Source of the DNA: Tanypteryx hageni
Lineage: Eukaryota > Arthropoda > Insecta > Odonata > Petaluridae
Assembly (NCBI GenBank): GCA_028673005.1
Contig: CM054116.1
Location: 23,475,840-23,539,839 of the forward strand
Length of the DNA: 64,000 bases
Direction of reading: 5' to 3'
In this document: positions 1-11,988 of the stretch, in pieces
Layout: every line of letters begins with the position of its first letter
Numbering within the stretch: position 1 is the stretch's first letter
Translations under genes and position numbers: made by a program
The notes under the pieces: generated by a model
Databases searched by the model: none
Told to the model about the DNA's origin: nothing
Seen by the model: the letters and a program-made list of their open reading frames with translations, nothing else

Positions 1-97
1 GTTAAGAATTCCCCCACCCCTCTGCCCTCCTTTCACTTTTACCCGGAACACATAAATACACAAGACCAAACACAAACAATTCATACGACTTCAGCTA

Positions 98-124
98 CTG
101 AAGATGGGAGCATAGCTCCCGAAA
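98..124 (+). ncRNA. Hammerhead-ribozyme-like motif (family 1)
   Basis: The sequence shows CTGAAGA at 98-104, one extra T, then a perfect 6-bp hairpin GGGAGC-ATA-GCTCCC at 106-120, then GAAA at 121-124. This matches the hammerhead core C-U-G-A-N-G-A / stem II / G-A-A-A, with one unpaired nucleotide before stem II. Such motifs are known in the terminal repeats of Penelope-like elements. Stems I and III are not obvious, so self-cleavage is not claimed. No coding part of an element is recognisable next to it. Confidence 0.5.
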
Positions 125-517
125 TACGTATCTAGAGATTTTCAGAGTGCTTGTGCGTGTGTGTTTTCATTTTCTTCTTTTTAGGCTAGTTTTTGACAAC
201 AGGTCCCTGTAGGCCATCTTCGTCCTGCAAACTTGTAAGTATAATTTTAATTTTCCTTGTTTCTTATTGACGTGTGAGTGCTCTCTGGGTAAATTTACGG
301 GTTAGGAGTTTTAAATTTTAATTCCAATCTGTACACCGTAGTATCCATTTCCTTTTTTAATATCTGGGATTTGCAAACGATGATCATAAAATTTCATTGT
401 TATTTAACATCGCTATATCGGATTTGCTTGTCAATAAATAAGGTAGGATTTCTTATTATCTTAATCATTGTGTCGAACCGAACCTGAACCGAAACCCCGC
501 TCCAAACCGCTCAATTT
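125..517. other. AT-rich sequence without recognised genes
   Basis: No frame with recognisable protein similarity and no terminal repeats are visible. It leads directly into the 12-bp minisatellite. Confidence 0.5.
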
Positions 518-1042
518 TGCGAACTCGAACCTGAACCCGAACCTGAACTCGAACCTGAACCCGAACCTGAACCCGAACCTGAACCCGAACCTGAACCCGT
601 ACCTGAACCCGAACCTGAACCCGAACCTGAACTCGAACCTGAACCCGAACCTGAACCCGAACCTGAACCCGAACCTGAACCCGAACCTGAACCCGTACCT
701 GAACCCGAACCTGAACCCGAACCTGAACTCGAACCTGAACCCGAACCTGAACTCGAACCTGAACCCAAACCTGAACCCGAACCTGAACCCGAACCTGAAC
801 CCGTACCTGAACCCGTACCTGAACCCGTACCTGAACCTGAACCCGTACCTGAACCCGTACCTGAACCCGAACCTGAACCCGTACCTGAACCTGAACCCGT
901 ACCTGAACCCGAACCTGAACCCGTACCAGAACCCGAACCTGAACCTGAACCCGAACCTGAACCCGAACCTGAACCCGTACCTGAACCCAAACCTGAACCC
1001 ATACCTGAACCCGAATCTGAACCCGATCCTGAACCGTGATTT
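518..1042. repeat. 12-bp minisatellite (AACCTGAACCCG)n
   Basis: About 43 tandem copies of a 12-bp unit made of two similar 6-mers (AACCTG and AACCCG), with GTACCTG variants at intervals. Because 12 is divisible by 3, both strands stay open: LNPN-type repeats on the plus strand and GSGS/GSGT repeats on the minus strand. These open frames are a by-product of the repeat, not evidence of a gene. Confidence 0.92.
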
Positions 1043-1383
1043 TGTTTTTACTTTGAACCCGAACTGAACCTGAGCCGGTTTTAAAACGGGTTCAAAATTG
1101 GTTCAAAATCTTCCAGACAAGCCATGTAAGTATATAACCAAATGAAAAGAACATAATTTTTACTGAAGTTTGTTGGACGAGAGAGATTTTATGTTTCGAA
1201 TTTTTAGATCTCTCTCTGTTTTTAGATTTGATTTGTTGCTTGATCTCCTCAGACATCGTGAATCAATGGCGGTGATTAGCATCGTTTTAAATTGTACCTC
1301 TGTAACAATGTTCAATGCTAGGCACAAGCTTTACATTCAAATATACTTAAAAACAGAGCTGCAAACCACTACAAATCTTGGAG
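1043..1383. other. Unique-looking AT-rich flank
   Basis: A short run of decayed GGTTC-type repeats follows the minisatellite to about 1110. Nothing else is recognised. Confidence 0.4.
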
Positions 1384-1657
1384 TGGTTCGGTTCAAAATT
1401 TTTAGAAGCGGTTCGGTTCAAGGATGGCATTTAGGTGGTGGTTCGGTTCAAGCAAAATTGGGATTTTATCTTTTTACTTTCTCCATGCACAGTATCAAGA
1501 AATGCTGTTTTCATTAAGAGTTTCTGGAAATAAAAATGACACACAATGCAATTAATATGTTATTGTTAAACAAAAATTACTCGGTCCAAAATTTTTAGAA
1601 GTGGTTCGGTTCAAAGATGGCATTTAGGTCGTGGTTCGGTTCAAGCAAAATTGGGAT
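1384..1657. repeat. Pair of ~78-bp direct repeats rich in GGTTCGGTTCAA
   Basis: Positions 1384-1463 and 1581-1657 are near-identical. Both carry GGTTCGGTTCAA motifs, the phrase GATGGCATTTAGG and the end AAAATTGGGAT. They are separated by 117 bp of AT-rich DNA. The GGTTC motif is related to the complement of the 12-bp minisatellite next door, so both may come from one decayed repeat. Confidence 0.7.
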
Positions 1658-2332
1658 AAAAACTTTGTTTCTTTTGTCTCTTAAGTTTTATTTTTGAGAG
1701 CGATATCATTTCTTACGTAAACAATTATCTGATTAGATGGTATTTTTTAATATCGTAAGTCTGTTTGCGACAAAATGATTTATTTGATTTTGACACACGT
1801 CAATACCTAGTAATCCTGGAATGACAACTAAATGTCGGTAAACTGCTGCACAAAGCGCAACAATCAATTGAAAAGGTTTCTTGTCACTATCGACAAAATT
1901 TATTGATATAAATATCTGATCACTTTAAGCTTCGGTGTATCATTTTAATAGAATGGAGAAGGATAATCTACAAAGATAACCAAATTCAGTGATAAGAGAA
2001 TATGCTTTTTCATAAATACATTAGGCAATAGGATTCATACTTCCAAATTCAATTAGAACATCTTCAATCAATTTCCCGTGGTGTACTGACATGCTCTCTA
2101 AACCTAAAGCCTCGACGCGAAAATTTTGATGAAAGATGTTTCGAAATGACGTGATCTGGAGAAGACAATCTTGAAAACTAAAATCCAAATACTTTTAAAA
2201 CTTTACTGTCGACATCGTAATGTTTTTAATATTTATATTCAGAATATGTTAAAGCTTCAACTGTAATTTGAATTATATTTTGAACATGATAACAATTTTA
2301 ACCTAGATTGCACGTAATAACACAGGCACTGT
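1658..2332. other. AT-rich intergenic DNA
   Basis: No gene, terminal repeat or RNA structure recognised. Confidence 0.4.
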
Positions 2333-3032
2333 TCAACTAACGAAAATTATTTTAAGTAAATCTTTTGATGCGTTTGGCCTCAGAAATGCTTTTCTTCTTT
2401 TATTTCCAATCCCATATTTACGTGCGTTATACTCAGTCCTGGTTAATTTTGCTGTTCTGTAATCCTTACAACATTTTGCATTGTTCTTTTTCTCCAGTGG
2501 TACCATCACAACATCTAAAAAATCTTCAGGCCATATGCCAGTATCATATACTTGGTTAAAAAATTTTGTGAGTTGCTTAACTGCTTTAGATCCCAAAACC
2601 TTAAGAACGTCCACGGGTATATCATCACTCCCAACTGCCTTTCTTCTTTTCATGTCATCAATTGCTTTTTTAACTTCAGACTCGAGAATACTTGGTCCTA
2701 GCTGATCTTTTTCTACATCCTCTTTTTCATTTAATTCAATATTTCTTGGCTTTCCTTCTTTGTCATACAGAACCTCAATGTATTCTTTCCAAACATTCTT
2801 TACATTGTCTGGCTCCGATACTATTTTACCACTTTTGTTCATGATTCCTTTACGTCCTATCTTTCTTGCTTTTTTCTTGAATAGTTCCCTTGCTTTGCTA
2901 TACATGAGGTCTGTTCTACAAATTCTTTCACATTCGACAATCTCCTCGCATTTCTCATTTATCCACTGTTCTCTGGCTTTATCTGTTTCCCTTCTTAAAG
3001 AATTATTTAACTCCTTGTACTTTCTTTGAAAA
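2333..3032 (-). pseudogene. LINE polymerase fragment, endonuclease-RT linker region
   Basis: The minus-strand frame reads continuously from about 3032. It contains the region that precedes the reverse transcriptase fingers in RTE/L1-like LINE polymerases: a basic stretch, then W-K-E-Y-I-E-V-L-Y, then A-I-D-D-M-K-R-R-K-A-V-G-S-D-D-I-P, then W-P-E-D-F-L...V-P-L-E-K-K and C-K-D-Y-R-T. After D-Y-R-T the family sequence stops and unrelated residues follow, so the 3' side is truncated or rearranged near 2460. The endonuclease and the catalytic RT motifs are absent. The same family is seen at 39711-40775 (RT core) and 25866-27177 (C-terminus). It was presumably a retrotransposon polymerase and is now dead. 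The exact clade is uncertain. Confidence 0.8.
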
Positions 3033-4974
3033 AAGTGGAAAAAATTGTCAGGAACTCACGAGAAATCAGTGCTCGAAGTTATGAAAAAGTAATACCTTGG
3101 TTGGGTTGGTTAAGTAATTTTTAGTACTACTTTGAAAAAGTTGTATTTTCACAACAAAACGATTAAATTCCCACTAAAATTGTATTAAATAGTAACTAGC
3201 CTGCCCGTTGCAGCGCTTCTTGTAATTTAGATATAACTATCTATTTCTCCTTCCACTCAATTCCTATTTAAAGGCATTGGAATGGTTTCCATGGTATAAG
3301 ATTTGTCATTCCTAATAATCTTGAGAAATTACCGTTTTTTTCAGGTTTCAAACGTAAAAATTCGTCACGGATTTGGATTCTCTCTTCGAGAAAAATATAC
3401 TTAGTTCTTTCTGCTTTACAAATGCCCAAGTCTCATGTTTGTATGTTAATTCTAACTAATTTAATACAACAATGTTACGGTTATGCTATGGCGACGAAAT
3501 GTATTTCTTATGAGAAAATTATTATTTCAAATAATTAATCAAGACAACACCATAAATCAACCGTAAAAAATTTAAGATCTACGTGCTTTTTATTACCATG
3601 TTTTAACACTTCGATTGGGCGCGGGAAAAATGTATTTAAGTCATCGCATTTGTTTTATTAACATAGGTGCTTATATAAAATCTCACCGTATTTGAATTCA
3701 GGTTGTTAAGAGTGCACGGATTGATATCGCTTTATTTTGTTAAACTAATCTTTGCATTGAAACTATTCAACTTATTTTAAATGTATCGTTTATTCTGGCA
3801 ATACTTGCTATCTTCCTCATACGAGAAGAAATTGAAGAAATTTTGATTAGATCACTGTGACTGTGGGTTTTTTGAGTCTCTACGGCGTTATCATTTCTCG
3901 ACTTGTTATAGTATTGTGTTACTATCATATTTTATGCAATACGGTTCAATATCTTTCATAAGACGCACTTTCTGCCATCAATGGCTTCAAATGATCCTGC
4001 TTATAGAGATGGTGGACCGGATAGTTACGAGACAATCCAATCGCCAAGAAAACTGATAAATATCTTGTATATCAAGATATTATATATCAAAGTCTTAGAG
4101 ATGACAAATTAAAATGTTCTATGCTTCATTTGCCACATAGTTGGCATAGGTAACTCAGTTAATCTTGCTAGTCCGTAAGGGCAGTTTTCCTATGCAGAAT
4201 TGACTACAAGCGTAACCATGAACAAGAAGGCCAGATCAGTTTAAGTTCTTATGATAGTTGTGTAAACTACATAATTTTTATAATGGAGTGAGACCCCAGT
4301 TGCCCTAATTTTCATGCCCTATGACGCACTTGCCCTTACTTCTGTTGCATCAATAAGCAGTTGCCCTAATAAACATGCAATAATACATTGTTGTCCTAAT
4401 CCTCGAAACAAGTTCAAATATCCTACAAACTGTCATTTGGCGATGCGGCATACGTGTCGATGGCACGTTACTCTATCGTATTACTTTGTCCGATACCGTA
4501 AGTACCCCACATAAAAAAACAGGATTAACAAAAGGAAAGGAAACTCGACCAACGCGCATTTATACGTGTCAGCCGAGTTTCCATGTTCGTTATTATCTCT
4601 CATTGTCAGATGTTGCGGAGAGAGGCCACAGGCTAGCAACTCCAGGCCCCAGCATCCTCGCTTAAAAAAGGGACGGGTTGGGTTCACAAGCTCAGCGCAA
4701 TCCTGTCATTAATCCACTTTTTGGCCATCTACCTAACAGGGGAGCTTTTTGACTTATACCTGTCGTTTATTTTAACTAGTGGCTTACCTGTTGCTACGCA
4801 ACTTAAAAAATGAATAATATACTTAGTTTTTATTATTAATATATTTCAGGATAACAGAAAATGTATGAATTTAAATTTATTTAAAACTTTAATTAAAAAA
4901 GATGACTGGATGGCCATATTCAAATCATAATCATCAATAAAATTAAATAAATAAATGAAATATAAAATTTGATA
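3033..4974. other. AT-rich DNA with decayed repeats
   Basis: No coding similarity seen. The stretch around 3195-3320 (phrase AAAGGCATTGGAAT and surrounding AT-rich text) resembles 41565-41620, so it belongs to a dispersed repeat. The segment 4314-4687 has no recognisable content. Confidence 0.4.
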
Positions 4975-5056
4975 AAAATATCTGACCCGCCCGGGATCGA
5001 GCATGTGACTATCACATTCACGAGCCGACGCGTTACTCTGCCACACGGACTCCTCA
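4975..5056 (-). repeat. tRNA-like SINE head (possible)
   Basis: On the minus strand the text GTGTGGCAGAGTAACGCG resembles a tRNA A box. About 35 bp further, TGCTCGATCCC resembles a B box. The sequence then runs into AT-rich DNA. This is the layout of a tRNA-derived SINE promoter. No second copy is seen in the window and cloverleaf pairing is poor. Confidence 0.4.
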
Positions 5057-7047
5057 GTTATGTTGCTTTATAATTGTTATTTTAATAGTGTCATTCAAAT
5101 GACCTTGCTTCAGACGGACATTCGACAAATTATATATAGATTTTAATCTAATCGCGACGGAGAATCTGCGCTTGCTTAATCGTTATACTCGGGGCGCCAC
5201 AGATACACGCAGATAGTTTCCCGTGAAATTGCAAAGGGCAAATTTAAGAGGAATTCCACTTGCGAGATGAAGCGCTAGAACTATTTTAATTGACTGATTT
5301 CAAAACTTTTTGTCTAACCACACCAAAATATATTAAAGTTCTTTTTTCATGCTTCCCCTCCTGGGATGCACGTAACATCCCTGATGCTACATGCCTGGAA
5401 ACAGAAATTTACCTCTACCGAATTCACTGATTTATGAAACACTTCGGGTTTCTTGCCAATTTTCACGCTTCTATTTCGCAGCAAAGATTTGACAGCTTTT
5501 TTTCGTGTCATGCGCGTGTCTCATGGTGTGACGATGGATCGGAATCAAAGTTCCCTTTCTTTGTCTTTATTCTTAAATTCACTCGCAGTTCCTGCATTTT
5601 AACATCCACGTCGGGGAAAACAACGAGATCTCTGTTGTGAAATCGAAATTGGTTATCTAGATTTCTCGCTACGCGATCACGAGTTTCGGCTTGCGGAGTA
5701 GTGTTATCGTACATTTCGCTGCAAGATCTCCTTTATGCATTGATGGAGTAAATACCAGTGTAGTCGATAAAAACAAGAGATCAAAAGATAAGAATGGATC
5801 GCTGTTTCTCTCGTGTGCAGATGATGATCCTCTTACCGCCATTTTCCTTCTTCAAAGTGCCGCCGAGGACACCATGTACTGCGCATCATTTGATAAAATG
5901 GCTCGGTAATTACCGTGCAAAGTTTAATATCTTCGCTCGCGACCTTTATTTCGTTCCTTCGGCACTATCTTAAAACATCTCGAATACCCCTTGTGTTTTA
6001 CTCAACTGATAATGTATAAAAAGGAGATTAGAAGGATCCGATGGACATTTGAGTGGCAATGAATTATAATGGCGTACTCTAATTGCTCTGCCATAAGATG
6101 TTTTTCTCAATGACCGTTTCTTTGAAATTACCCCGGCTGTAAAGTTCAGGTCCATTTTTCGACGCCACTCGAAAAAAAAAACGTTTCGCGGAATTATCTT
6201 TGAATGTACCTATTTTGCTTTGGTGCTTCACGTGTGACGCCGAAATCTTATATGAATAGTCAAACAGACTAAAACTGCACTCACTGAAGAATTTTTACCA
6301 AATTCGGTTAATAGGAAAATGCTTTCGTCTCGTTTCTACAGTGCTAATATAGCATGAGTTACAATTTAAAATATAAACAAATTTATTTTAAAACGTTTTC
6401 TTATGGATTTTTAATCAACAATAGATTTTCAATTTTTGAAATATATCAGAATATCCGTAAAAGCATCCGCTCAAAGTTTAATGTAACAAAGCTTTCTCAT
6501 CAACGGTTCAATAAATCACGTTTCAATTCCACCATTTTTCTACCATATTTACTCATTTTAAATTCTTTTTCTTTTAATTGCATAATTTTAATAAGGTTAC
6601 AGTTGCAAATTCTCTCCCTCCCAACCACCCCCCAGGATGATGAAGTTTTTCATCCTAGTCTTGTAAAGTTTATTATCTATACACTTTATTCCATTCCAGT
6701 TACTGTTTCATAAAAGAATTTTCCATTTAATTGTAACGGTAACGTTCTTGCTTGCGGGGGTAAGGGAAATGATCTCTGATTCTCACATTTCTCTTTGAGG
6801 CATTGTTTCCATTTTTCGTTTCTCAGTAATTTTCCGAGACATTATAACTGTAGGGCAATCAACGTAGAATTTTGGAACTGCTGGAGTAAGAACTGTGTGT
6901 TTTAAAAGGTGCGGTTCTTAAGATATCGCAATCCAGAGAAAATATAAGTGTTAACAAAGATCAGGCAAATCATATTTAGCTAGCGTTGCTCGCAATTTGG
7001 ATGTAACAGTGAAAGGAGAAGGGAGGAACGGCTAAAATAACATTAAC
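5057..7047. other. Intergenic DNA, nothing recognised
   Basis: Several short open frames occur but none shows a known domain, good start context or conserved composition. The 119-residue frame at 6354-6713 is a chance frame in AT-rich DNA. Confidence 0.4.
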
Positions 7048-7150
7048 ATACTTTCTCCATTCGCAGTATATGGGGAAGTATTGTTTTCGTGAAAAAAATC
7101 GAATTTGACATTTCAACGTAAATACACGTTTTAAGGTCCCTTGAGTAGGG
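7048..7150 (+). repeat. 5' end fragment of the ACTTTCTCC repeat family
   Basis: Starts with TACTTTCTCCATTCGCAG and continues through GTATTGTTTTCGTGAAAAA and ACACGTTTTAAGGTCCC, matching the start of the fuller copies at 53829 and 50900. The rest of the unit is missing. Confidence 0.8.
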
Positions 7151-7489
7151 TAAATCATATAGTTATTGGCCTCTTAAGGTATATTTCATGTTTGAACTGG
7201 AATAAAATCGTAACATTTTTTGTAGGCAATATTACAACACATATTTGGAATCCTCATTTATTTCTGTGTTCATAAAAAAGTATCAATTCTGAGTAAATGT
7301 TACATAAAACTCGGCAGCACTTATACAAATGAAGTCTACACAAATGTACAGTTATTGACCACCTTTCTGCTATATATAATTTTTCTATTTTTATTTGCAA
7401 TTACAACAGTACGGCATTAGAATAACATGTTATAAGCAGGAACCAAACAAAAGAAAAAAAAAACTGTTAACCAAAGCACTGAAATTTCA

Positions 7490-8758
7490 ATACTTCTGCA
7501 GTGCAAGAATAATTGCGTATATCTCATTCTCGTCCACAGCAGCATCCTCATCTTCTAGCATTTCGTCTGAGTTACTGTCTGTTACTTCTTTGTAGCAGAT
7601 ATGACGGAGAAAATTGTCAGCATCTTCTGAATTTGGGATGTGCTCCTTGTGATTCGTGATACAGCTTTTGACAGTTGTCACAACTAAGCTCCGAAGTAGG
7701 GCTGATATTTCTATTACAAATATGGCAAAATGTATTGTAAATGAATTGTGTTCAACTTCTTTGTTAAGCTCTTTCAAAAGTCTCCTTTTGGCCGTTTGTT
7801 GTGGAAGGTTATTCTTTTTTCTTACTTTTCCTGCTCACGCTTTATTTTCTTGCTGCCTTTTCCTTTTCTTCTGCTTCCTTAGCAAGACGTTTCTTCTCAA
7901 ACATATCTTGATATTTCTTCAATATTACAGAAAATAGTTGTTTTTCAACTAGACGTTTCTCTTTGCGTTTTGATGCATCAGGTCACACAAGAAACTCATA
8001 CATGCATTTAGTGCGCATAACTCTTACAACAGATGAGGCGCAACTACTCGTAGATGGCCCACCACAAAAATTGCTACCAGGTCCTTCGACAGGCAAACTT
8101 GTCCTGCAGTCATTTTCCTGTGCAGTAGAGCTTTCCATATTTCCATCACGGCCTACATACAACTTCTCAGCACCGTCAGGAATTACTAAGTGTACATCTA
8201 GATTACTTCTGTCAGGTGTAAGAGGATGATTCCCATTTTATATCACACCATTATTAGGAACTGAATCCTCATCGCGATCCTTATTTTTCTGAAAATAGTC
8301 CCAGATACGGAACAATGTGAGGAAATCCTCATTTTCGCCGCACAGAACCTCCTGCATTCTTCTGAAATTTTCAACTTTCTCTTTCCGAACGATGTTGAGG
8401 AATGTGGAATAGTTAATCGTAACATTCCCCTCGTTTCCACCACTATTTTCAGTACATCTTGCAGTTGATGTGCCCAGACACCGTAATCCACAGCATTGGG
8501 ATTGAGTGAGTAAAGTCCACACGCTTCGAAACCCTTAACTAGAATTTCTGGTTCAACACTGGACTTAACTACTTCTTTCAACAGAGGTGCAAACGACACC
8601 TTATTTAAGATCTCGTTTAGATGCTTTGTATGCCACTCCCTCACAGCTTTCCGCCAAGATATTTTGATTGGCCGAAAGACAGTCACATCTGCAAGCTGTA
8701 AGATGCGTGTAGCATTTGGATAGAGTGCTATCACTTTAATATGTAGCGTACTGCACAA
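7490..8758 (-). pseudogene. pogo/Tigger-type DDE transposase C-terminal relic
   Basis: The minus-strand frame from 8758 contains I-A-L-Y-P-N-A-T-R-I-L-Q-L-A-D-V, then V-F-R-P-I-K-I-S-W-R-K-A-V-R-E-W, then G-F-E-A-C-G-L-Y-S-L-N-P-N-A-V-D-Y. This is the C-terminal part of DDE_1 endonucleases of the pogo/Tigger/Jerky type. A frameshift near 8420 moves the reading to an adjacent frame. A further stop and frame changes follow, then a Lys/Glu-rich stretch, and near 7650-7750 a C-x2-C...C-x2-C-x4-H zinc-binding pattern typical of the tails of some of these proteins. The DNA-binding N-terminus and first catalytic residues are missing; the similarity ends abruptly near 8758. Nonfunctional. Confidence 0.72.
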
Positions 8759-8821
8759 AACACTCGACTCAACTCAACTTAAAGAGTGGCAGGCAGTACT
8801 AAACATGCTGTCCCCACCTTA

Positions 8822-9020
8822 AAACCTCACATTTCATGATTCTTTTTCAGTTGACGATGACGTCGCTGTTTGCGCTCCTCAAGATGACCCAATGCCTGCA
8901 GAAGACATGCTTCTTGATTCTTTTGACGGCGGTGAAGACGAGGAATTACAAAGAAAGAAATTGCAAAAGAAATTAAAGAAAGAATTAAAAGAAATTACAA
9001 AGACCTCCAAGAGACAGTGA
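8822..9020 (+). CDS. Possible short exon or ORF, acidic then Lys-rich (unrecognised)
   Basis: The plus strand is open from after a TAA at about 8819 to a TGA at 9018-9020. It encodes an acidic stretch (V-D-D-D-V, Q-D-D-P, D-G-G-E-D-E-E) followed by a Lys-rich run. It has no obvious start codon context, and a pyrimidine-rich ATTCTTTTTCAG just upstream of the acidic part could serve as a 3' splice site. I do not recognise the protein. It may be a terminal exon of a host gene, a piece of another transposon, or chance. Confidence 0.2.
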
Positions 9021-10448
9021 TCTCTGCATTATCTGTAAGTCAGCGCTTTGCAGATATATATTCTTGAATTTCAGATTTAATTTTAGGAGCACTTATTGCT
9101 ACGCTTTTCCTTATGCAAATAATGTGTATTGTTTGTCATTGTATTGTCGTATAGTTAACTTTTATGGTTATTTTTGGATTGGCGAAGAGGAATGGGAAAT
9201 GCGGAATGGTAGTATGGATAAGCGTCCTTATCCTATTCAGATTATAGGTTAGGTGACGGGAAAACAAGTTTTAGCTACATTTCAAGAATACATATAGCTC
9301 CTCCGTTGTAAAGAACACAATTATTAAAGTATAACTTATAATTATTAAACCAGCGTCTTTCGAAATGAAATATTTGCGCTGTCTGGCCTTTAGAACTACG
9401 CTCTAATACACCGCAATACAACTGAAGAAACTAAATAGCAGCCATAGATGATGAGTAAGCCGCATTTTGAATGTAACAAATCATAATATAAAACTTCCCT
9501 TCCCGTCAATACCCTCCGCACCCTTCAGTTTATGAACCTACTTAAGTGAAAGCATTACGCGTCGTGGTCTCACGTTGAGCTTCAAGAAGGGAAACCGCGG
9601 AGGTGCCTTTGAAACTCTTTCGAAAAATTTCCAACTTACAAGGTGTAAATCACTACGAAACTTTTTGTTTCCAATCGAAGAATTCCGTTTACGTATTTGT
9701 TACTGATTGATCGATGTTGGGGATTAATGGCGGGACAATGATGTATCGAAAATAAAGAAGGCAGCGAAGACGAGTAAAGAAGCACGTTGCTGCATAGTAA
9801 CACCAATCTGTTATCAATCCACGACAATAAGAAACTTAATCGAAAAGATATCACTAATTAAATGAAGTTATGAGAATTTATTTAATAGGGTAAAGATGTA
9901 AAGAGGATATTTTCATGAAGATAAGCCAGCCTCGTCCTCCCCTCCTTGCCCGTTTGCCCTTTGGAGGGTACTGTGCTGTTAAGTATGGTTATTGTCTTTG
10001 CGGCATTATAGTACACTTTATTAAATTAATGACTTCGATAAATTTTATCCAGTTCTTAAATATCCTGAAATCGCAGCTAAAGATATTTTAAGCTAAAAGA
10101 TTTCTATTCTATTCTTTATATGCAGAGAAACAATAATAAATTCAGCCAGAAGGTACGATCATGATATTCCTAAATAAATGTTCGGGTGCTTGTTGGATAT
10201 GGTGTTCTTTTTCTTGTGCGCTCCACGTGACTCATTTGGATTTCAATCATTAACAAAAGTTACATTCACAACGCATTAAACCAAAATTTTGATTAATTTA
10301 AAGATCAAAACCATATTGTTGAGAAGAGAAAACGCTCTTAAAGATGTAATTGAAGTAAGGTGAAGAATAAGCACACATCCACGTTAAAAATCCAGTTGAA
10401 CCAATTGTTACGGAAATGTTTACGGACATACAACTAATGATGCTGATG
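9021..10448. other. Intergenic DNA, nothing recognised
   Basis: No coding similarity or paired terminal repeats found by eye. Confidence 0.4.
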
Positions 10449-10717
10449 TTAATCCTTCAGTGGTAACGTGAGATTTAATCCCGCCAGTGGTAACGTTGGG
10501 TCCAAGGGACCCAGGTAACGAAATGGCTTGTAAAAAATGAAGCGTTAGAGATTACAGCATGAAATTTGCTCTTTGTTATACTTAAATATATAGTATATAT
10601 CTAATATAAATGTTTCTCTAAAAAAACCAAAAAAATGCTTTCAAAACAGATCTTAATTAAAAATTCCAAAAATTGGCAATATGAATTTATAAAAAAAAAC
10701 GCACAGAAATTTAGTTG

Positions 10718-11890
10718 TTATCAATGCAATCACTGCACATCATTGATGCATGTTTAAGGCAGATATACTTCAAACACTTTTGGCAGTAATACTTTGATTT
10801 AGAGTCTTTACAATAAATGCATCTTCCTCTCTTATTTGGCTGCACTGGTGGATGTTGCTGAACTTGCTAGCCTGAAAACTTTTGAGCAAGCAGCCTCACA
10901 TCTTTAGATAAATACATGTTCGTCGATCTATTCTTTAAGTATTCTTCAATTAAACCTTTTCCTGAAAAGAAATTCTACTTAATGCCTTGACGCACACCTT
11001 AACCACCAGAAATATCAATTCAAAAAATAAAAATGAATTCTTACGTGGATTTTTTATGAAAATTCTTCGCTCTTCAACTGAATTGTTGTTTGCTTTGAAT
11101 ATTGTGTGCATTTATGGCACCAATATTCAATAAAGTGAAAAAAATAGTCAAAGGCCACCTTCTTGAATTTCTTGACACATTGTATTCAGCGCACTTGGCA
11201 TCCACCACATCTACGCTTCCTTTGGTAACATTGTAGAATGTGATTATCTCCGGTTTTTTGTTGTCTCCCGTTTCTATGACTAATTTTGCATTGTGTTGCA
11301 TACTTAAAAATAGGTTAACAACCTTATTCTTTTTTGGAATGTGGAAAACTAGCGTCATGTCCTCTTGAAACCCAAACAAACTTGTGCAAATATTATGATT
11401 TTTAGGATTTGTGAATTCAGTAGGCAACTCGGCCTTATTCCTATTTACAGTTCCTACAACAGTTAAATTATAGTCTTTCATCGTTTTTTCACTATAGCAT
11501 AGCTGGTAAACCAGTTGTCCAAAGTGATGTTTCTTCCTGTATTTTATACAGGTCTGCACATTCGTTCTACAACATCGTGGCTTACTTTTAAAACTTCCGA
11601 CGGCTGGTTCCCAGCATATATTTCCAAATTCAAAGTATAATTCATTCTAGCATCAACCAAGGCATACATTTTTATTCCATATCGGCTTGGTTTATTCGGC
11701 ATGTATACTTTAAAGGGACACCTATCGCGGAATGCTGGAAGCATTTCGTCAAGAGTTAGGTACTCTCCAACAGAACATTTAGCAACAAACGCCTCAAATA
11801 ATTGTCGTATAGATGCCAGATTGTCCAGTCTACGTCTCTCATTTCTTCCTCTTTACTCAGATCAAAGAATTTCTTGGAAGACGTAGAAGT
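10718..11890 (-). pseudogene. piggyBac transposase relic (DDE_Tnp_1_7)
   Basis: Reading right to left, the frame at 11545-11840 gives L-T-L-D-E-M-L-P-A-F-R-D-R-C-P-F, then Y-M-P-N-K-P-S-R-Y-G-I-K, then Y-A-L-V-D-A-R. The Asp in L-D-E corresponds to the first catalytic residue. Near 11545 a frameshift occurs: the second catalytic Asp (L-D-N-W-F-T-S) is readable only in a neighbouring frame. The frame at 11074-11559 then carries V-D-V-V-D-A-K-C, holding the third Asp, and R-R-W-P-L-T-I-F-F. After a break, 10718-10862 encodes a Cys-rich zinc ribbon (C-I-Y-C...Y-Y-C-Q-K-C...C-L-K-H...C-S-D-C), the usual C-terminal domain. The N-terminal 5' part is missing or unrecognisable. Confidence 0.85.
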
Positions 11891-11988
11891 CATCACACGA
11901 AAAAACTTTCACGAGTGGTAACGTAGGGTCTGTCAGACCCAAATAACATTTTACACTTTGGAACAATTTTTGAAACGAGAAAAAAGTC

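Noticed and set aside
468..1067. 199-codon plus-strand frame and overlapping 163-codon minus-strand Gly/Ser frame
   Set aside because: Both are translations of the 12-bp minisatellite; a repeat length divisible by 3 keeps every frame open.
8238..8522. Separate small gene overlapping the pogo relic
   Set aside because: It is the downstream continuation of the same transposase after a frameshift.
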